This document shows positions 15,867 to 23,785 of a stretch of 37,090 nt of DNA, one piece after another. The position numbers and the translations under genes were made by a program. The notes beneath the pieces were generated by a model. The model did not search any database. It was given only the letters and a program-made list of their open reading frames with translations, and was not told the DNA's origin. Origin of the DNA: an uncultured Oscillospiraceae bacterium (GTDB lineage Bacteria; Bacillota; Clostridia; Oscillospirales; Oscillospiraceae); contig CALWOP010000008.1 of assembly GCA_944383195.1 (NCBI GenBank), positions 1 through 37,090 of the forward strand. The letters are read 5' to 3'. Every line of letters begins with the position of its first letter. Position 1 is the stretch's first letter.

Positions 15867-17173
15867 TACTTCTTACCTCCATTCTTCATCATGATCTTGG
15901 CCAGGGCAATGGAGGGGGCCAGAGGCCGCTTGGCCGGGCAGACAAAGGAGCAGGTACCGCAGCTCATACACAGATCCGCGTTGAGCTCCTGGAGCAGCTC
16001 CACATTCCCGTCGTTATAGGCCTGGACGATCTCCTTGGCGGACAGGCCCAGGGGGCAGGCATTGGTGCACCGGCCGCAGTGGATGCAGTTGGTGACCTTG
16101 GGGGCCTGGGACATCTTCTTGGAGAAAGCCAGAACCGCGTTGTTGTTCTTCAAAATGGGCTGGCTCAGGTCGGCAATACAAGTACCCATCATGGGGCCGC
16201 CGTAGAGCAGCTTGCCAGGCTCATCGGTGAAGCCGCCGCAGAAATCCATCAGCTCCTGCACGGGGGTACCGATGATGACCTCCACATTCTTGGGCTCCTT
16301 GATCACATCGCCGTCCACGGTCAGGCGTTTGGTGACCAGAGGCATACCGGTCTTTAAGTACTTGCCCACGAAAGCCACAGAGGTGACGTTCATCACGATG
16401 ACGCCCACATCAGAGGGCAGGCCGGGGAAGGGAACTTCCCGGCCGGTGCAGTTTTCAATGAGCACCTTCTCAGCGCCCTGGGGATAGCGGCAGGGCAGCT
16501 CTTTCACTTCCACGCCCTGGGTGGCAACACTCTTCATCTTGGCGATGGCCTCGGGCTTGTTGCCCTCGATGCCGATGATGCACTTGGGAATCTCCAAATA
16601 CTTCATGACCGCCTGGATACCATCCATGATGAACTGGGTGTCCTCCAGGAAGCAGCGGTTATCCGAGGTGATGTAGGGCTCACACTCGGCGCCGTTGATG
16701 ACCAGAGTATCGATCTCATCCAGGTTCTTGGGAGCCAGCTTCACCGCGGTGGGAAAACCGGCGCCGCCCAGACCCACCAGGCCGCTGGCACGGACGGCGT
16801 CCTGGAAAGACTTCAGATCCGTGACCACAGGGGGAGCGATGGAGGGGTCCACCTTCTGCTCGCCATCGGGGATGATGACCACAGCGGTCTGAGGCGCACC
16901 ATTGGGCGCAGTGATGGTAATGATGCTGTCCACGATACCGGACACGCCGGAGTGGATGTCGGAGGAGACAAAGCCCCCGGACTTGCCCACCACGGAACCT
17001 ACATAGACCTGATCGCCCTTCGCCACGGCGGGAGTCGCCGGGGCGCCGATGTGCTGACCCATGGACAGCACGATCTTAGAGGGCAGCGGCATTTTCACCG
17101 TTTCCAGGTTGGAAGTCCGTTTCTCGTGGGGGACACCCGCGCCCTGCGCGGATCGTTTGAGAAATTTGCTCAT
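15866..17173 (-). CDS. rnfC: Rnf complex NADH-binding subunit C
   Basis: RnfC holds FMN and iron-sulfur clusters and interacts with NAD(H) at the cytoplasmic side. The 436-residue protein has an N-terminal beta-rich domain and a Nuo51-like NAD/FMN domain (GLGGAGFPTAVKL; INGAECEPYITSDNR). Two C-terminal 4Fe-4S motifs follow, CIHCGRCTNACPLGL and CMSCGTCSFVCPAKRPL. The ATG at 17173 is chosen; a longer frame to 17281 exists, but its extra residues overlap a structured leader. GGGAGGT lies about 11 nt upstream. First gene of the operon. Confidence 0.96.
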   Translation of the reverse strand: MSKFLKRSAQGAGVPHEKRTSNLETVKMPLPSKIVLSMGQHIGAPATPAVAKGDQVYVGSVVGKSGGFVSSDIHSGVSGIVDSIITITAPNGAPQTAVVIIPDGEQKVDPSIAPPVVTDLKSFQDAVRASGLVGLGGAGFPTAVKLAPKNLDEIDTLVINGAECEPYITSDNRCFLEDTQFIMDGIQAVMKYLEIPKCIIGIEGNKPEAIAKMKSVATQGVEVKELPCRYPQGAEKVLIENCTGREVPFPGLPSDVGVIVMNVTSVAFVGKYLKTGMPLVTKRLTVDGDVIKEPKNVEVIIGTPVQELMDFCGGFTDEPGKLLYGGPMMGTCIADLSQPILKNNNAVLAFSKKMSQAPKVTNCIHCGRCTNACPLGLSAKEIVQAYNDGNVELLQELNADLCMSCGTCSFVCPAKRPLAPSIALAKIMMKNGGKK

Positions 17174-17216
17174 GTAAGATTTCGACCTCCCTATTCTGTT
17201 CTGCCGGGATTGAAAC

Positions 17217-17283
17217 GTACCTTGTCCCCCTCGGCCCTCCGCTTTGAAAGCGAAAGTACCGTTCTTCCCCTTGTGGGACAAGG
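17217..17283 (-). promoter_or_regulatory. Structured 5' leader of the rnf operon
   Basis: In the roughly 205-nt leader, CCTTGTCCC (minus strand 17283-17275) is perfectly complementary to GGGACAAGG (17228-17220), enclosing 46 nt. A second palindrome lies inside it (CGCTTTcAAAGCG, 17252-17240). The downstream arm is 47 nt before the rnfC start. No known riboswitch class was recognised. Confidence 0.4.
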
Positions 17284-17385
17284 CCCGCCTTACGCGCCCG
17301 CACAGACCGGACGCACGACAAAACCCGTCGCTTTCCCGCTGTTCTTGGACAATACGGGAAACCGCCGGCTCTGCTTGCGGCCAAT

Positions 17386-17419
17386 ATCATACACCTATTT
17401 TAGTGAAAATGCAACACAA
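17386..17419 (-). promoter_or_regulatory. rnf operon promoter with a Rex-like site
   Basis: The minus strand has TTGCAT (17414-17409), a 17-bp spacer and TATGAT (17391-17386). An imperfect dyad, TTGTG-N8-TCAC-TAA, covers the -35 box (17419-17400). The Rex consensus is TTGTGAA-N4-TTCACAA; the half-sites resemble it, but spacing is one base longer and several outer bases differ. Confidence 0.6.
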
Positions 17420-17443
17420 TTTCAGGCTCCACCCACTTTCCAG

Positions 17444-17478
17444 TAAAAAAAATTCGGGCGCGGAGAATCTCCGCGCCC
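17444..17478 (-). terminator. Terminator of the Cys-rich microprotein gene
   Basis: On the minus strand a perfect GGGCGCGGAGA/TCTCCGCGCCC hairpin (17478-17456) is followed by GAA and eight T residues. It lies 30 nt after the microprotein stop and insulates it from the rnf promoter. Confidence 0.93.
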
Positions 17479-17507
17479 ATAAGCAAGTCTTATGCAGACC
17501 CAGTGTC

Positions 17508-17648
17508 TCAGCAGCCGCAGCCGTTGTTGCAGCCGCAGTTGTTGTTGCCGCAGCCATTGCTGTTCCCGTTGCAGCAGCACAGGATGATCAGCAGGATGAT
17601 GATCCACAGGCAGCTGTTGCCGCCCCAACCGTTATTGCAGCACCCCAT
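17508..17648 (-). CDS. Cys/Asn/Gly-rich membrane microprotein, 46 residues
   Basis: A very short gene supported by a strong SD (GGAGG 8 nt before the ATG) and by the dedicated terminator 30 nt downstream. The product starts MGCCNNGWGGNSC, has a hydrophobic core LWIIILLIIL (residues 14-23), and ends in a CCC and a tail of CG, NNN and NNGC repeats. It contains 11 Cys, 11 Asn and 10 Gly in 46 residues. The composition and single short helix recall small sporulation or coat proteins such as the YjcZ type, and metal or Fe-S binding is also possible. No characterised family was recognised. It sits between the rnf operon and rex/SLH on the same strand. Confidence 0.75.
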   Translation of the reverse strand: MGCCNNGWGGNSCLWIIILLIILCCCNGNSNGCGNNNCGCNNGCGC

Positions 17649-17741
17649 AATGAGTACCTCCTGATTATGAAAGTTTTAAGAGGGCTGTCTGCCGCTCTCA
17701 AACCCATCATATGGCTCAGGGCCGCAATCGGTGTCTGCTGC

Positions 17742-18848
17742 TCAGGAAATCTTTTCGTCAAAGGACCGCAGCATGGCGGCCACCTCAGCCCGGTTCGCGC
17801 TGTACTGGGGATTCAGCGTGAGCACTTCGTTTGTCAGCGAGCCGCTGACCACGCCCTGGCTCACCGCCCAGGCCATGGCCTCCAAGGCCCAGTCGCTCAC
17901 CTTATTGAGGTCTTGGTAGACGGACAAGTCGGCTCCGCCGGACACGCTCTGCCCCAGATAGTTGGCAGCAAAGCTGCGCAGCATGACCACCACCTGTTCC
18001 CGGGTGACGGGACTTTCCGGGGCGAATCCTCCGTCTCCGGTCCCGGCGGCAACTCCCTGCGCCACGCCCCACTTGACATAAGGGGCGTACCAGGCGCTCT
18101 CAGGCACATCGTACAAGGTTACTCCGCTGGCGGCGGACAGCTCCTGGGCGGGTGCTCCGGCCATCTGATAGAGTACCGTCACCAGCATGGCCCGCGTCAT
18201 GGGTTCGCCGGGACCAAATAGGTGCTCGCCCATACCGGAGAAGAGATTTTTCTCATAGACATAATTCACCGGGGCATAGTACCAATCGCTCTTCTTCACG
18301 TCCAGGAAAGGCGCGGCGTTTGCATTACCGCCTGTTACGGCATAGCCCCCCTGGACGCCCATGGCAGCATATCCGGACTGGATGGTAAAATAGGCTGTGG
18401 TGTCCTCTCCCACCAGATAGCGGTGATTGGCGCTCAGCAGAGAACCGGAGGCGACCTCTGTCCCGGCTGTCACATCCACCACCGCTCCGTTATGGGTCAC
18501 AGCGGCATAGCCCTCCAGCATCAGCACACCACCGCCGGTCCCCAGGCACACCTGCTGACCGTCGTACCACTCCCGGCGCTGGAGGGTAGCGCTGTAGAGT
18601 CCGGCAGGTTCGCCCACATTCTCCCCGACCTGGTCGTGGACCCGGTCCAGCTGCTCCTTGGCTTGGTCATAGGTTTCCACCAGCGCATCATCGGCCGCCT
18701 CTGTACCGGCCTGGACCGCCTGGGGAAAAAATGTGTCCGTCAGATAGCTCAGGCTCACCAGCCCATCCCCAGATACAGCCGCATAGGCCCCCACGGCCAG
18801 CATGGCAAACGCCAGGGCCAGCGCCAGGGGACGCAGAAGTTTTTTCAT
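17742..18848 (-). CDS. Secreted S-layer homology (SLH) domain protein
   Basis: A 368-residue exported protein. A signal peptide (about 1-23, ending AYA) is followed by a short helical region and a beta-rich middle domain (about 80-185; YAAVTHNGAVVDVTAGTEV) of unknown type. Three C-terminal SLH repeats follow, starting near FLDVKKSDWYYAPVNYV, LYDVPESAWYAPYVKWGV and YQDLNKVSDWALEAMAWAV. The first two have the TRA or TRE motif that contacts secondary cell-wall polymers; the third has NRA. SLH repeats anchor proteins to the cell surface. Its ATG overlaps the rex TGA (ATGA), so it is translationally coupled to a redox repressor, an unusual pairing. Confidence 0.92.
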   Translation of the reverse strand: MKKLLRPLALALAFAMLAVGAYAAVSGDGLVSLSYLTDTFFPQAVQAGTEAADDALVETYDQAKEQLDRVHDQVGENVGEPAGLYSATLQRREWYDGQQVCLGTGGGVLMLEGYAAVTHNGAVVDVTAGTEVASGSLLSANHRYLVGEDTTAYFTIQSGYAAMGVQGGYAVTGGNANAAPFLDVKKSDWYYAPVNYVYEKNLFSGMGEHLFGPGEPMTRAMLVTVLYQMAGAPAQELSAASGVTLYDVPESAWYAPYVKWGVAQGVAAGTGDGGFAPESPVTREQVVVMLRSFAANYLGQSVSGGADLSVYQDLNKVSDWALEAMAWAVSQGVVSGSLTNEVLTLNPQYSANRAEVAAMLRSFDEKIS

Positions 18849-19516
18849 TCTAGTTCCTCCTCTGTTTCCGCCCCGGCCGCCGGCTCCCGCTGGGAGATCA
18901 TATAGCTCAGGGCCAACAGGCTGTCGGAAAAATGAACCGACTCCACCACTACGTCTTCCCTGCGGATCGCCAGCTCATGATTGGTAAAATTCCAGATCCC
19001 ACGCACGCCCGCGTTCACCAGCCGGTCGCACATGGTCTGAGCCGCCATAATGGGGACAGTCAGCATCCCCACACTCACCGGATGGGCGGCAATAAAGTCT
19101 TCCAGTTCATCGGCGTGATACACCGGAACTCCGGCAATTTGGGTGCCCACGACCCCGGGGTTGATGTCAAAGGCAGCCAACAGATGAAAACCGTTGCTGG
19201 AAAACTGGAAATTCTGAATGATAGCCCGGCCCAGGTTGCCGGTGCCCAGCACGATCAGGGTATGGCCCCGATTGATGCCCAAAATTTCCCCAATTTCTTC
19301 TTTCAGGCTGTCCACTTTATAGCCGTAGCCCTGCTGTCCAAACTCCCCGAAGCAGAACAGATCCTGACGGATCTGGGAAGCGGTCAGCCCCATAGACTTG
19401 CCAAGGGCGTTAGAGGAGATCCGCACCATTCCGGTGCGCTGCAGCTCCGACAGATGGCGATAATATCTGGGCAGGCGGCGGATCACCGCCGTGGACACTT
19501 TCGCATTTCGTTTCAT
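18845..19516 (-). CDS. rex: Redox-sensing transcriptional repressor Rex
   Basis: Rex binds TTGTGAA-type palindromes and leaves DNA when NADH rises, so fermentation and respiration genes are induced under reducing conditions. The 223-residue protein has the N-terminal winged helix (IRRLPRYYRHLSELQ; SASQIRQD-type region seen as LTASQIRQDLFCFGEFG). A Rossmann domain follows with VLGTGNLGRAI, and the C-terminal domain-swapped helix is in SLLALSYMI. A good sigma-A promoter lies at 19645-19673. The nearby rnf operon, with a Rex-like site, is an obvious candidate target. Confidence 0.96.
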   Translation of the reverse strand: MKRNAKVSTAVIRRLPRYYRHLSELQRTGMVRISSNALGKSMGLTASQIRQDLFCFGEFGQQGYGYKVDSLKEEIGEILGINRGHTLIVLGTGNLGRAIIQNFQFSSNGFHLLAAFDINPGVVGTQIAGVPVYHADELEDFIAAHPVSVGMLTVPIMAAQTMCDRLVNAGVRGIWNFTNHELAIRREDVVVESVHFSDSLLALSYMISQREPAAGAETEEELE

Positions 19517-19644
19517 TCTACGCTCCGTCTCACGGCCCTGCGCTTATTCCGGCGCGGCCGGACATGGCTGCCGCACGCACAGCCGGCAGCCGGGTTTTCC
19601 CGCCCTCTCTCACGTTCGGGCGGACGTTCCTGCAATATGCTGTT

Positions 19645-19673
19645 ATTCTACCCTATCCCTCCCCGGCTGTCAA
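19645..19673 (-). promoter_or_regulatory. Sigma-A promoter for rex
   Basis: TTGACA (19673-19668), a 17-bp spacer and TAGAAT (19650-19645) on the minus strand. The leader is about 120 nt long. No clear Rex palindrome was seen here. Confidence 0.85.
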
Positions 19674-19716
19674 ACTCTTTTCCCTGGCAGAAACTCCCCA
19701 GTTTTCCAAAGAAAGT

Positions 19717-19741
19717 GGGGCATGGAACTTGTCCATGCCCC
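19717..19741 (-). terminator. Terminator of the AGCS symporter gene
   Basis: A 10-bp stem (GGGGCATGGA/TCCATGCCCC) with a 5-nt loop, followed by an interrupted T tract on the minus strand. It lies 15 nt beyond the symporter stop and separates it from the rex promoter. Confidence 0.75.
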
Positions 19742-19755
19742 GGTCTTACAGATAT

Positions 19756-21210
19756 TTAATTCCAGAAATCAGTTTTTTGCTTCAGGCCGATGGAAGAAGC
19801 CTTGAACACCGGATTCTTCCCCTCATGACGCTGCTGGGTGTAGTCCTTCAGGGCCCGCATAGCGGTACCGCCCAAAATGACGATGACAGGCAGGTTAATA
19901 ATGGCCATGCACCCCATCAGCACATCCGCCAGGTTCCACACCAGGCCGAACTCCAGCTGGCCGCCCACAAAGACCAGCACACAGGCAACCAGGCGGAACA
20001 CATTCATCGCGCTGTTCTTCAGCGTGCGCCCGGCAATGTAGTTCAGGCATCCCTCACAGTAGAAGAGGTTGCCCAGCAGAGTGGTAAAGGCAAACAGCAG
20101 CAGGGCGAATGTGATGAAATAGGGGCCCACGCTGCCGAAGGTGGTAGCCAGAGAGGCCTGTACCAGAGGAGCGCCGTTCAGACCGCCCTTAATATCAACG
20201 CCGGTGCTCAGGCACATCATCGCCGTGGCGGTACACACCAGGATGGTATCAATGAATACGGAGAGCATCTGCACCAGACCCTGCTTGACCGGATGAGACA
20301 CGCTGGCAGCGGCCGCCGCGTTGGGCGCGGAACCCACGCCTGCCTCATTGGAATAAAGGCCGCGCTTGATGCCCTGCATGATGGCGGAAGAGCCAAAGCC
20401 CACCGCTCCGCCGAAGATGGCCTGGAAGTCGAAGGCATCGTGGAAGATCCGGGCCAGCACACCGGGGATCATGTTCAGGTTCAGCACCATGACCACCAAA
20501 GCCATGAGGATGTAGAGCACACCCATCACCGGCACCAGTACGCCGGTGACCTTGACGATACGCTTGCCGCCGCCCAGAACGCACACAGCCACCAGCAAGG
20601 CCAGCACTGCGCCGCCCACCAGGGTCACCACGCTGTACCGGCCGCCGCCCAGCGTCACATAGCCCGCCTGCTCATAGAAAGCGTAGCTGGTGAAGCTGTC
20701 CAGCAGGTTAAAGGAGGCCACCATGTTGAAGCCTCCGGCATAGGTGGCAATGAGGACCACGGCGAAGATCACGCCCAGCAGACGGCTGTGGAGGGCCGCT
20801 TCGATGTAATAGGACGGGCCGCCGTAGCTGCCGCCCTTGGGATCTTTCTTCTTGTAGATTTGGGCCAGGGTGCTCTCCACGAAGGCGGAGGCACCGCCCA
20901 CGATGGCAATGAGCCACATCCAGAACACCGCGCCATAACCGCCCACAGCAATGGCGTTGGCGACACCTACGATATTGCCCGTTCCTACCCGGCTGGCGGT
21001 AGACACCATCAGGGCTTCAAAAGCGGAGACGGAATTTTCATCACCGGTCTTCTCCCCCACCACCCGGATGGACTCAGGCAGCATACGCAGCTGGAGCAGC
21101 TTGCCCCGCAGGGTAAAGTACAGCCCCACACCCAGCAGCATAACGATCAGGATGTAGCTGTACATGGCGTCGCTGATAGCCAGGATCAGGTTCAGAAACG
21201 CATCATACAT
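19756..21210 (-). CDS. Sodium:alanine/glycine symporter, AGCS family
   Basis: A 484-residue polytopic transporter that takes up alanine or glycine with Na+. The family signature is visible as YSNEAGVGSAPNAAA. Other typical segments are STASRVGTGNIVGVANAIAVGGYGAVFWMW near the N-terminus (the first 20 residues carry the Na+-site region) and FAFTTLLGNLFYCEG towards the C-terminus. A GAGGAAG SD precedes the ATG. A TATAAT -10 box is present on the minus strand at about 21281-21286, with a poor -35. It would use the Na+ gradient if the Rnf complex here is Na+-coupled. Confidence 0.94.
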   Translation of the reverse strand: MYDAFLNLILAISDAMYSYILIVMLLGVGLYFTLRGKLLQLRMLPESIRVVGEKTGDENSVSAFEALMVSTASRVGTGNIVGVANAIAVGGYGAVFWMWLIAIVGGASAFVESTLAQIYKKKDPKGGSYGGPSYYIEAALHSRLLGVIFAVVLIATYAGGFNMVASFNLLDSFTSYAFYEQAGYVTLGGGRYSVVTLVGGAVLALLVAVCVLGGGKRIVKVTGVLVPVMGVLYILMALVVMVLNLNMIPGVLARIFHDAFDFQAIFGGAVGFGSSAIMQGIKRGLYSNEAGVGSAPNAAAAASVSHPVKQGLVQMLSVFIDTILVCTATAMMCLSTGVDIKGGLNGAPLVQASLATTFGSVGPYFITFALLLFAFTTLLGNLFYCEGCLNYIAGRTLKNSAMNVFRLVACVLVFVGGQLEFGLVWNLADVLMGCMAIINLPVIVILGGTAMRALKDYTQQRHEGKNPVFKASSIGLKQKTDFWN

Positions 21211-21312
21211 AGTTTTCTTCCTCTCTTTCTCTCTCTCGATTGCGATCGTGGTGATCTCTCTCCAAAGACCTGGAAAATTATATCATAATCCCCCCTGCTT
21301 TGCCAGTTTTTT

Positions 21313-22041
21313 CTACATCAGGCGCAGGATTTCTTTTTTCAGCCGGTGGATGATCCGTTTTTCCAGCCGGGAAATGTAGGACTGAGAGATCCCCAGCAGA
21401 TCTGCCACCTCCTTTTGGGTGCACTCCCTCCGTCCGTCCAGTCCAAAGCGCAGCGTGATGATGTGCTTCTCCCGCTCCTCCAGCCGTTCCAACGCCTGAT
21501 GCAGCATCTGACGGTCCACATCCGCCTCCAGCGGCTGTACCACCAGATCCTCATCGGTGCCCAAAATATCGCTGAGCAGCAGTTCATTGCCATCCCAGTC
21601 CGTATTCAGCGGTTCGTCAAAGGACACTTCGCTTTTTTGGTTGGAGATTTTTCGCAGATACATGAGAATCTCATTTTCAATACAGCGGCTGGCGTAGGTG
21701 GCCAGCTTGATGCTCTTGGCCGGCTGGTAGGTGCCCACTGCCTTGATCAGTCCGATGGTGCCGATGGAAATCAGGTCCTCCATGTGGATGCCGGTATTTT
21801 CAAAGCGCCGGGCAATGTAGGCCACCAGGCGCAGGTTGTGCTCAATGAGTTTGTTCCGGGCCTGGCTGTCCCCCTGCTCCAAGCGTGCAATGAGCTCCGC
21901 CTCCTCCTCCCGCTTCAGCGGAGCCGGAAGGGTGTCGCTGCCCCCGATATACATGATTTTTCCCGGCTGGAGCAGCCCCAGTCGGGTAAGCAGTTCCGCG
22001 GCCCGCTCCCTCAGTGTGATAAACATCAACTTTCCTTTCAT
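21313..22041 (-). CDS. sigE: RNA polymerase sporulation sigma factor SigE (pro-sigma-E)
   Basis: Sigma-E directs early mother-cell transcription in sporulation. The 242-residue protein closely follows the family. A pro-sequence of about 30 residues leads to the [13 protein letters not shown] processing region. Region 2 follows ([49 protein letters not shown]). Region 4 carries the helix-turn-helix [21 protein letters not shown]. It overlaps spoIIGA by four bases, so the sigma factor and its processing protease are co-translated. sigG, which often follows in other spore formers, is not the next gene here. Confidence 0.97.
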   Translation of the reverse strand: MKGKLMFITLRERAAELLTRLGLLQPGKIMYIGGSDTLPAPLKREEEAELIARLEQGDSQARNKLIEHNLRLVAYIARRFENTGIHMEDLISIGTIGLIKAVGTYQPAKSIKLATYASRCIENEILMYLRKISNQKSEVSFDEPLNTDWDGNELLLSDILGTDEDLVVQPLEADVDRQMLHQALERLEEREKHIITLRFGLDGRRECTQKEVADLLGISQSYISRLEKRIIHRLKKEILRLM

Positions 22042-22910
22042 ATCCTATCCTCCATTGGTCCAATCAGCGCCCGGTACCCGCCTCCGTCCGATACGGGGGT
22101 AGGAGACAGAGCCACCAATACAGGCCCTCTCCCCTGCCCGTCCAACTCCAGGCTGTCCGCCCGCACGGCCAGCAGCAGCCCACGGTCCACGCCCACCGAG
22201 CGGTAGGGCAGAAGTCGAAAACGTCCACGCCAGGCTCCCGTTCCCAGCCGTTCCAAGGCGCCCGCCGGGTCCACCAGGTCCCGGTGCGCCGGACGGTGTT
22301 CCCGGGGGAAGAGTTCCTGCGCCGCCTCCCCCTCCGCCACCATGACGCCCCGGCCGGAAACCGGGTCGGTGAGGGTGTTGCCTGTATCTACCAGGGCGGT
22401 GAGCTCCACCTGCCGTTGTCCCAGACGCAGCACCGCCCGGGCCAGCTCTCCACCGGCGGCGGTGTGCCGGCCCAGACGGCGAAAGACCAAAGTGATGACC
22501 AAGTAGCACACAGCCGCTGAGAGAAGCACCATTTTAAAATCCATGGCCGAGTAAAACACTCCGCCGCCCAGAGACAGCCCTGTGTCCCCCATAAGCCCTA
22601 TGGCCACCACGCCGCCCCCAAAGGCACAGGTGAGGGCCACAAATAACAGCCCCTGGCGAAGCAGCCGGCGGCTCCCTCCATAGGCCATCACCATCATCAG
22701 CAGGGCCGAGGCCGCCCGGCATAGCGGATGGGAGAGAAACGACAGCCCAGGCAGGAAGATAGCCACGGCATACAGTCCTCCCAACACCGCCCCCAGGGCA
22801 AACCGCAGCCGCCGAAGCGGCTCCCCCGCCAGCCGTGCGGCAGCCAGAAGGAGCAGATAGTCTACCAGAGCGTTGAGGAGAAACAGCGTATCCACATAGA
22901 TGACAGTCAA
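22038..22910 (-). CDS. spoIIGA: Sigma-E processing peptidase SpoIIGA
   Basis: SpoIIGA is a membrane aspartic protease that cleaves pro-sigma-E at the forespore septum. The 290-residue protein has an N-terminal half with about five hydrophobic helices (residues 5-145). The C-terminal domain carries the retroviral-protease-like motif [11 protein letters not shown], catalytic Asp175. Translation starts at TTG 22910 with GGAGGAGGG about 6 nt upstream. The promoter region at 22958-22991 has a perfect -10 without a proper -35, as expected for a Spo0A-activated spoIIG promoter. Confidence 0.95.
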   Translation of the reverse strand: MTVIYVDTLFLLNALVDYLLLLAAARLAGEPLRRLRFALGAVLGGLYAVAIFLPGLSFLSHPLCRAASALLMMVMAYGGSRRLLRQGLLFVALTCAFGGGVVAIGLMGDTGLSLGGGVFYSAMDFKMVLLSAAVCYLVITLVFRRLGRHTAAGGELARAVLRLGQRQVELTALVDTGNTLTDPVSGRGVMVAEGEAAQELFPREHRPAHRDLVDPAGALERLGTGAWRGRFRLLPYRSVGVDRGLLLAVRADSLELDGQGRGPVLVALSPTPVSDGGGYRALIGPMEDRI

Positions 22911-22957
22911 GCCATTCCCTCCTCCCCCAGCCTTTGGCGGGCTGTCCCGCAGTCCCT

Positions 22958-22991
22958 ATTATAGAAACTTCCCCGGGCGAAAGGGGCCGAA
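22958..22991 (-). promoter_or_regulatory. spoIIG promoter with two tandem Spo0A-like boxes
   Basis: TATAAT (22963-22958) on the minus strand has no recognisable -35 at 17 bp. Two related 7-mers, TTCGGCC (22991-22985) and TTCGCCC (22981-22975), lie just upstream, exactly 10 bp apart. Each matches the inverted 0A box TTCGACA at five of seven positions. The arrangement resembles tandem 0A boxes of spoIIG, but the boxes are degenerate. Confidence 0.45.
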
Positions 22992-23031
22992 ACCTTGATA
23001 GGACTTCCCGTCATATTTTGCCCGCTCCCTC

Positions 23032-23075
23032 TTGCGTCCCTCTATACTTCGTGTTATAATATCGTTAGACGATAT
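23032..23075 (+). promoter_or_regulatory. padR promoter with an overlapping palindromic operator
   Basis: TTGCGT (23032-23037), a 17-bp spacer and TATAAT (23055-23060). A perfect 17-bp palindrome, ATATCGT-TAG-ACGATAT (23059-23075), covers the end of the -10 box and the transcription start. It is a natural operator for autoregulation by the PadR protein encoded next. Confidence 0.8.
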
Positions 23076-23102
23076 TGAGCTTTGAGAAAGGGGGAATCAG
23101 CT

Positions 23103-23414
23103 ATGCCAGGACGGGATAAGGGCGGACTTACTGAGCCGATGTATTACGTGCTCATGTCCTTTCTCCATGGGGAGATGTGCGGCATTGAGATCACCGACTT
23201 TGTCGCACAAAAAACCGCCGGGCGCGTGCGGCTGGGGCCCGGTACTCTCTACACCCTGTTGGCCAAGTTTCAGGACGAAAAGCTCATTGAGGAGACCCAG
23301 GTAGACGGGCGCAAGCGCACCTACCGGATTACAAGCAAAGGCCGAGAGGTCTTCCAAGATGAGCTGGAACGGCTGAAAGCCTGCGTGCTGGACGGAGAGG
23401 AGGAGCTGAGATGA
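23103..23414 (+). CDS. PadR family transcriptional regulator
   Basis: A 103-residue winged-helix repressor of the short PadR (s1) type without a long C-terminal domain. The PadR core is clear: TEPMYYVLMSFLHGEMCG, then GRVRLGPGTLYTLLAKFQDEKLIEE, then RTYRITSKGREVFQDEL. PadR proteins respond to small molecules or envelope stress and usually repress their own operon. The ATG at 23103, with AAAGGGGG upstream, is preferred to the earlier start at 23082. It overlaps the next gene by four bases (ATGA). The palindrome over its promoter suggests autorepression of the whole operon to 27586. Confidence 0.93.
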   Translation: MPGRDKGGLTEPMYYVLMSFLHGEMCGIEITDFVAQKTAGRVRLGPGTLYTLLAKFQDEKLIEETQVDGRKRTYRITSKGREVFQDELERLKACVLDGEEELR

Positions 23415-23770
23415 AGCATACTGCCATCCGTGTAATCCCTTATGACGTGCCACGGCTGGAAATCTCCATCACCCGCTATTCCCTGGAAATACTTGCAAAA
23501 ATGCGGGCCGAGGAATGGAGCAGGCAGTACATCAACGGGTCAGGAGACTACGAAACCCTGGATGCCGCCTACGGGCTGGATGAGATCCGCTACGCCCCTC
23601 GGGAGAGACAAATCCACACCAATGAGCTGACCGGGGAAACGCGCGTCTTCCTGCCCGGCGGGATCTTTATCCTGCGCCGTGGAAACACCGTACTTTTTGC
23701 AGACTACTACGGAGAGCAAACTCTATTGGACTACCTGCCCCTCTTTGCCGCAACCTTTGACGCTCTGTAA
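23411..23770 (+). CDS. Soluble 119-residue protein resembling the DUF2812 C-terminal domain
   Basis: No signal peptide or membrane helix. The sequence shares the layout of the C-terminal, probably extracytoplasmic, domains of the three DUF2812 proteins downstream. An EISITRYSLEILAKMRAEEW strand-helix matches EIRWYDLPASLAFLAQPMAK in the second paralogue. The final GNTVLFADYYGEQTLLDYL matches GKVVLVQYTGHGDLSQHL and GKVAVFRYAGVEHLEDHL in the second and third. It is therefore likely a freestanding version of that domain, perhaps binding the same ligand or the membrane proteins. It overlaps padR by four bases and is followed by the first DUF2812 gene after 15 nt. Function unknown. Confidence 0.82.
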   Translation: MKHTAIRVIPYDVPRLEISITRYSLEILAKMRAEEWSRQYINGSGDYETLDAAYGLDEIRYAPRERQIHTNELTGETRVFLPGGIFILRRGNTVLFADYYGEQTLLDYLPLFAATFDAL

Positions 23771-23785
23771 AAGGAGGCAAACACC

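Noticed and set aside
17174..17281. N-terminal extension of RnfC to 17281
   Set aside because: The extension is Lys/Gly/Arg-rich, unlike RnfC, and overlaps the leader structure; the ATG at 17173 matches the family start and has an SD.
19564..21288. 574-codon plus-strand ORF opposite the AGCS symporter
   Set aside because: His/Gln-rich shadow of a clear transporter gene, no credible start or SD.
22038..22509. Gly/Arg-rich minus-strand ORF in another frame of spoIIGA
   Set aside because: Alternative frame of spoIIGA, which has the aspartic protease motif and membrane helices.
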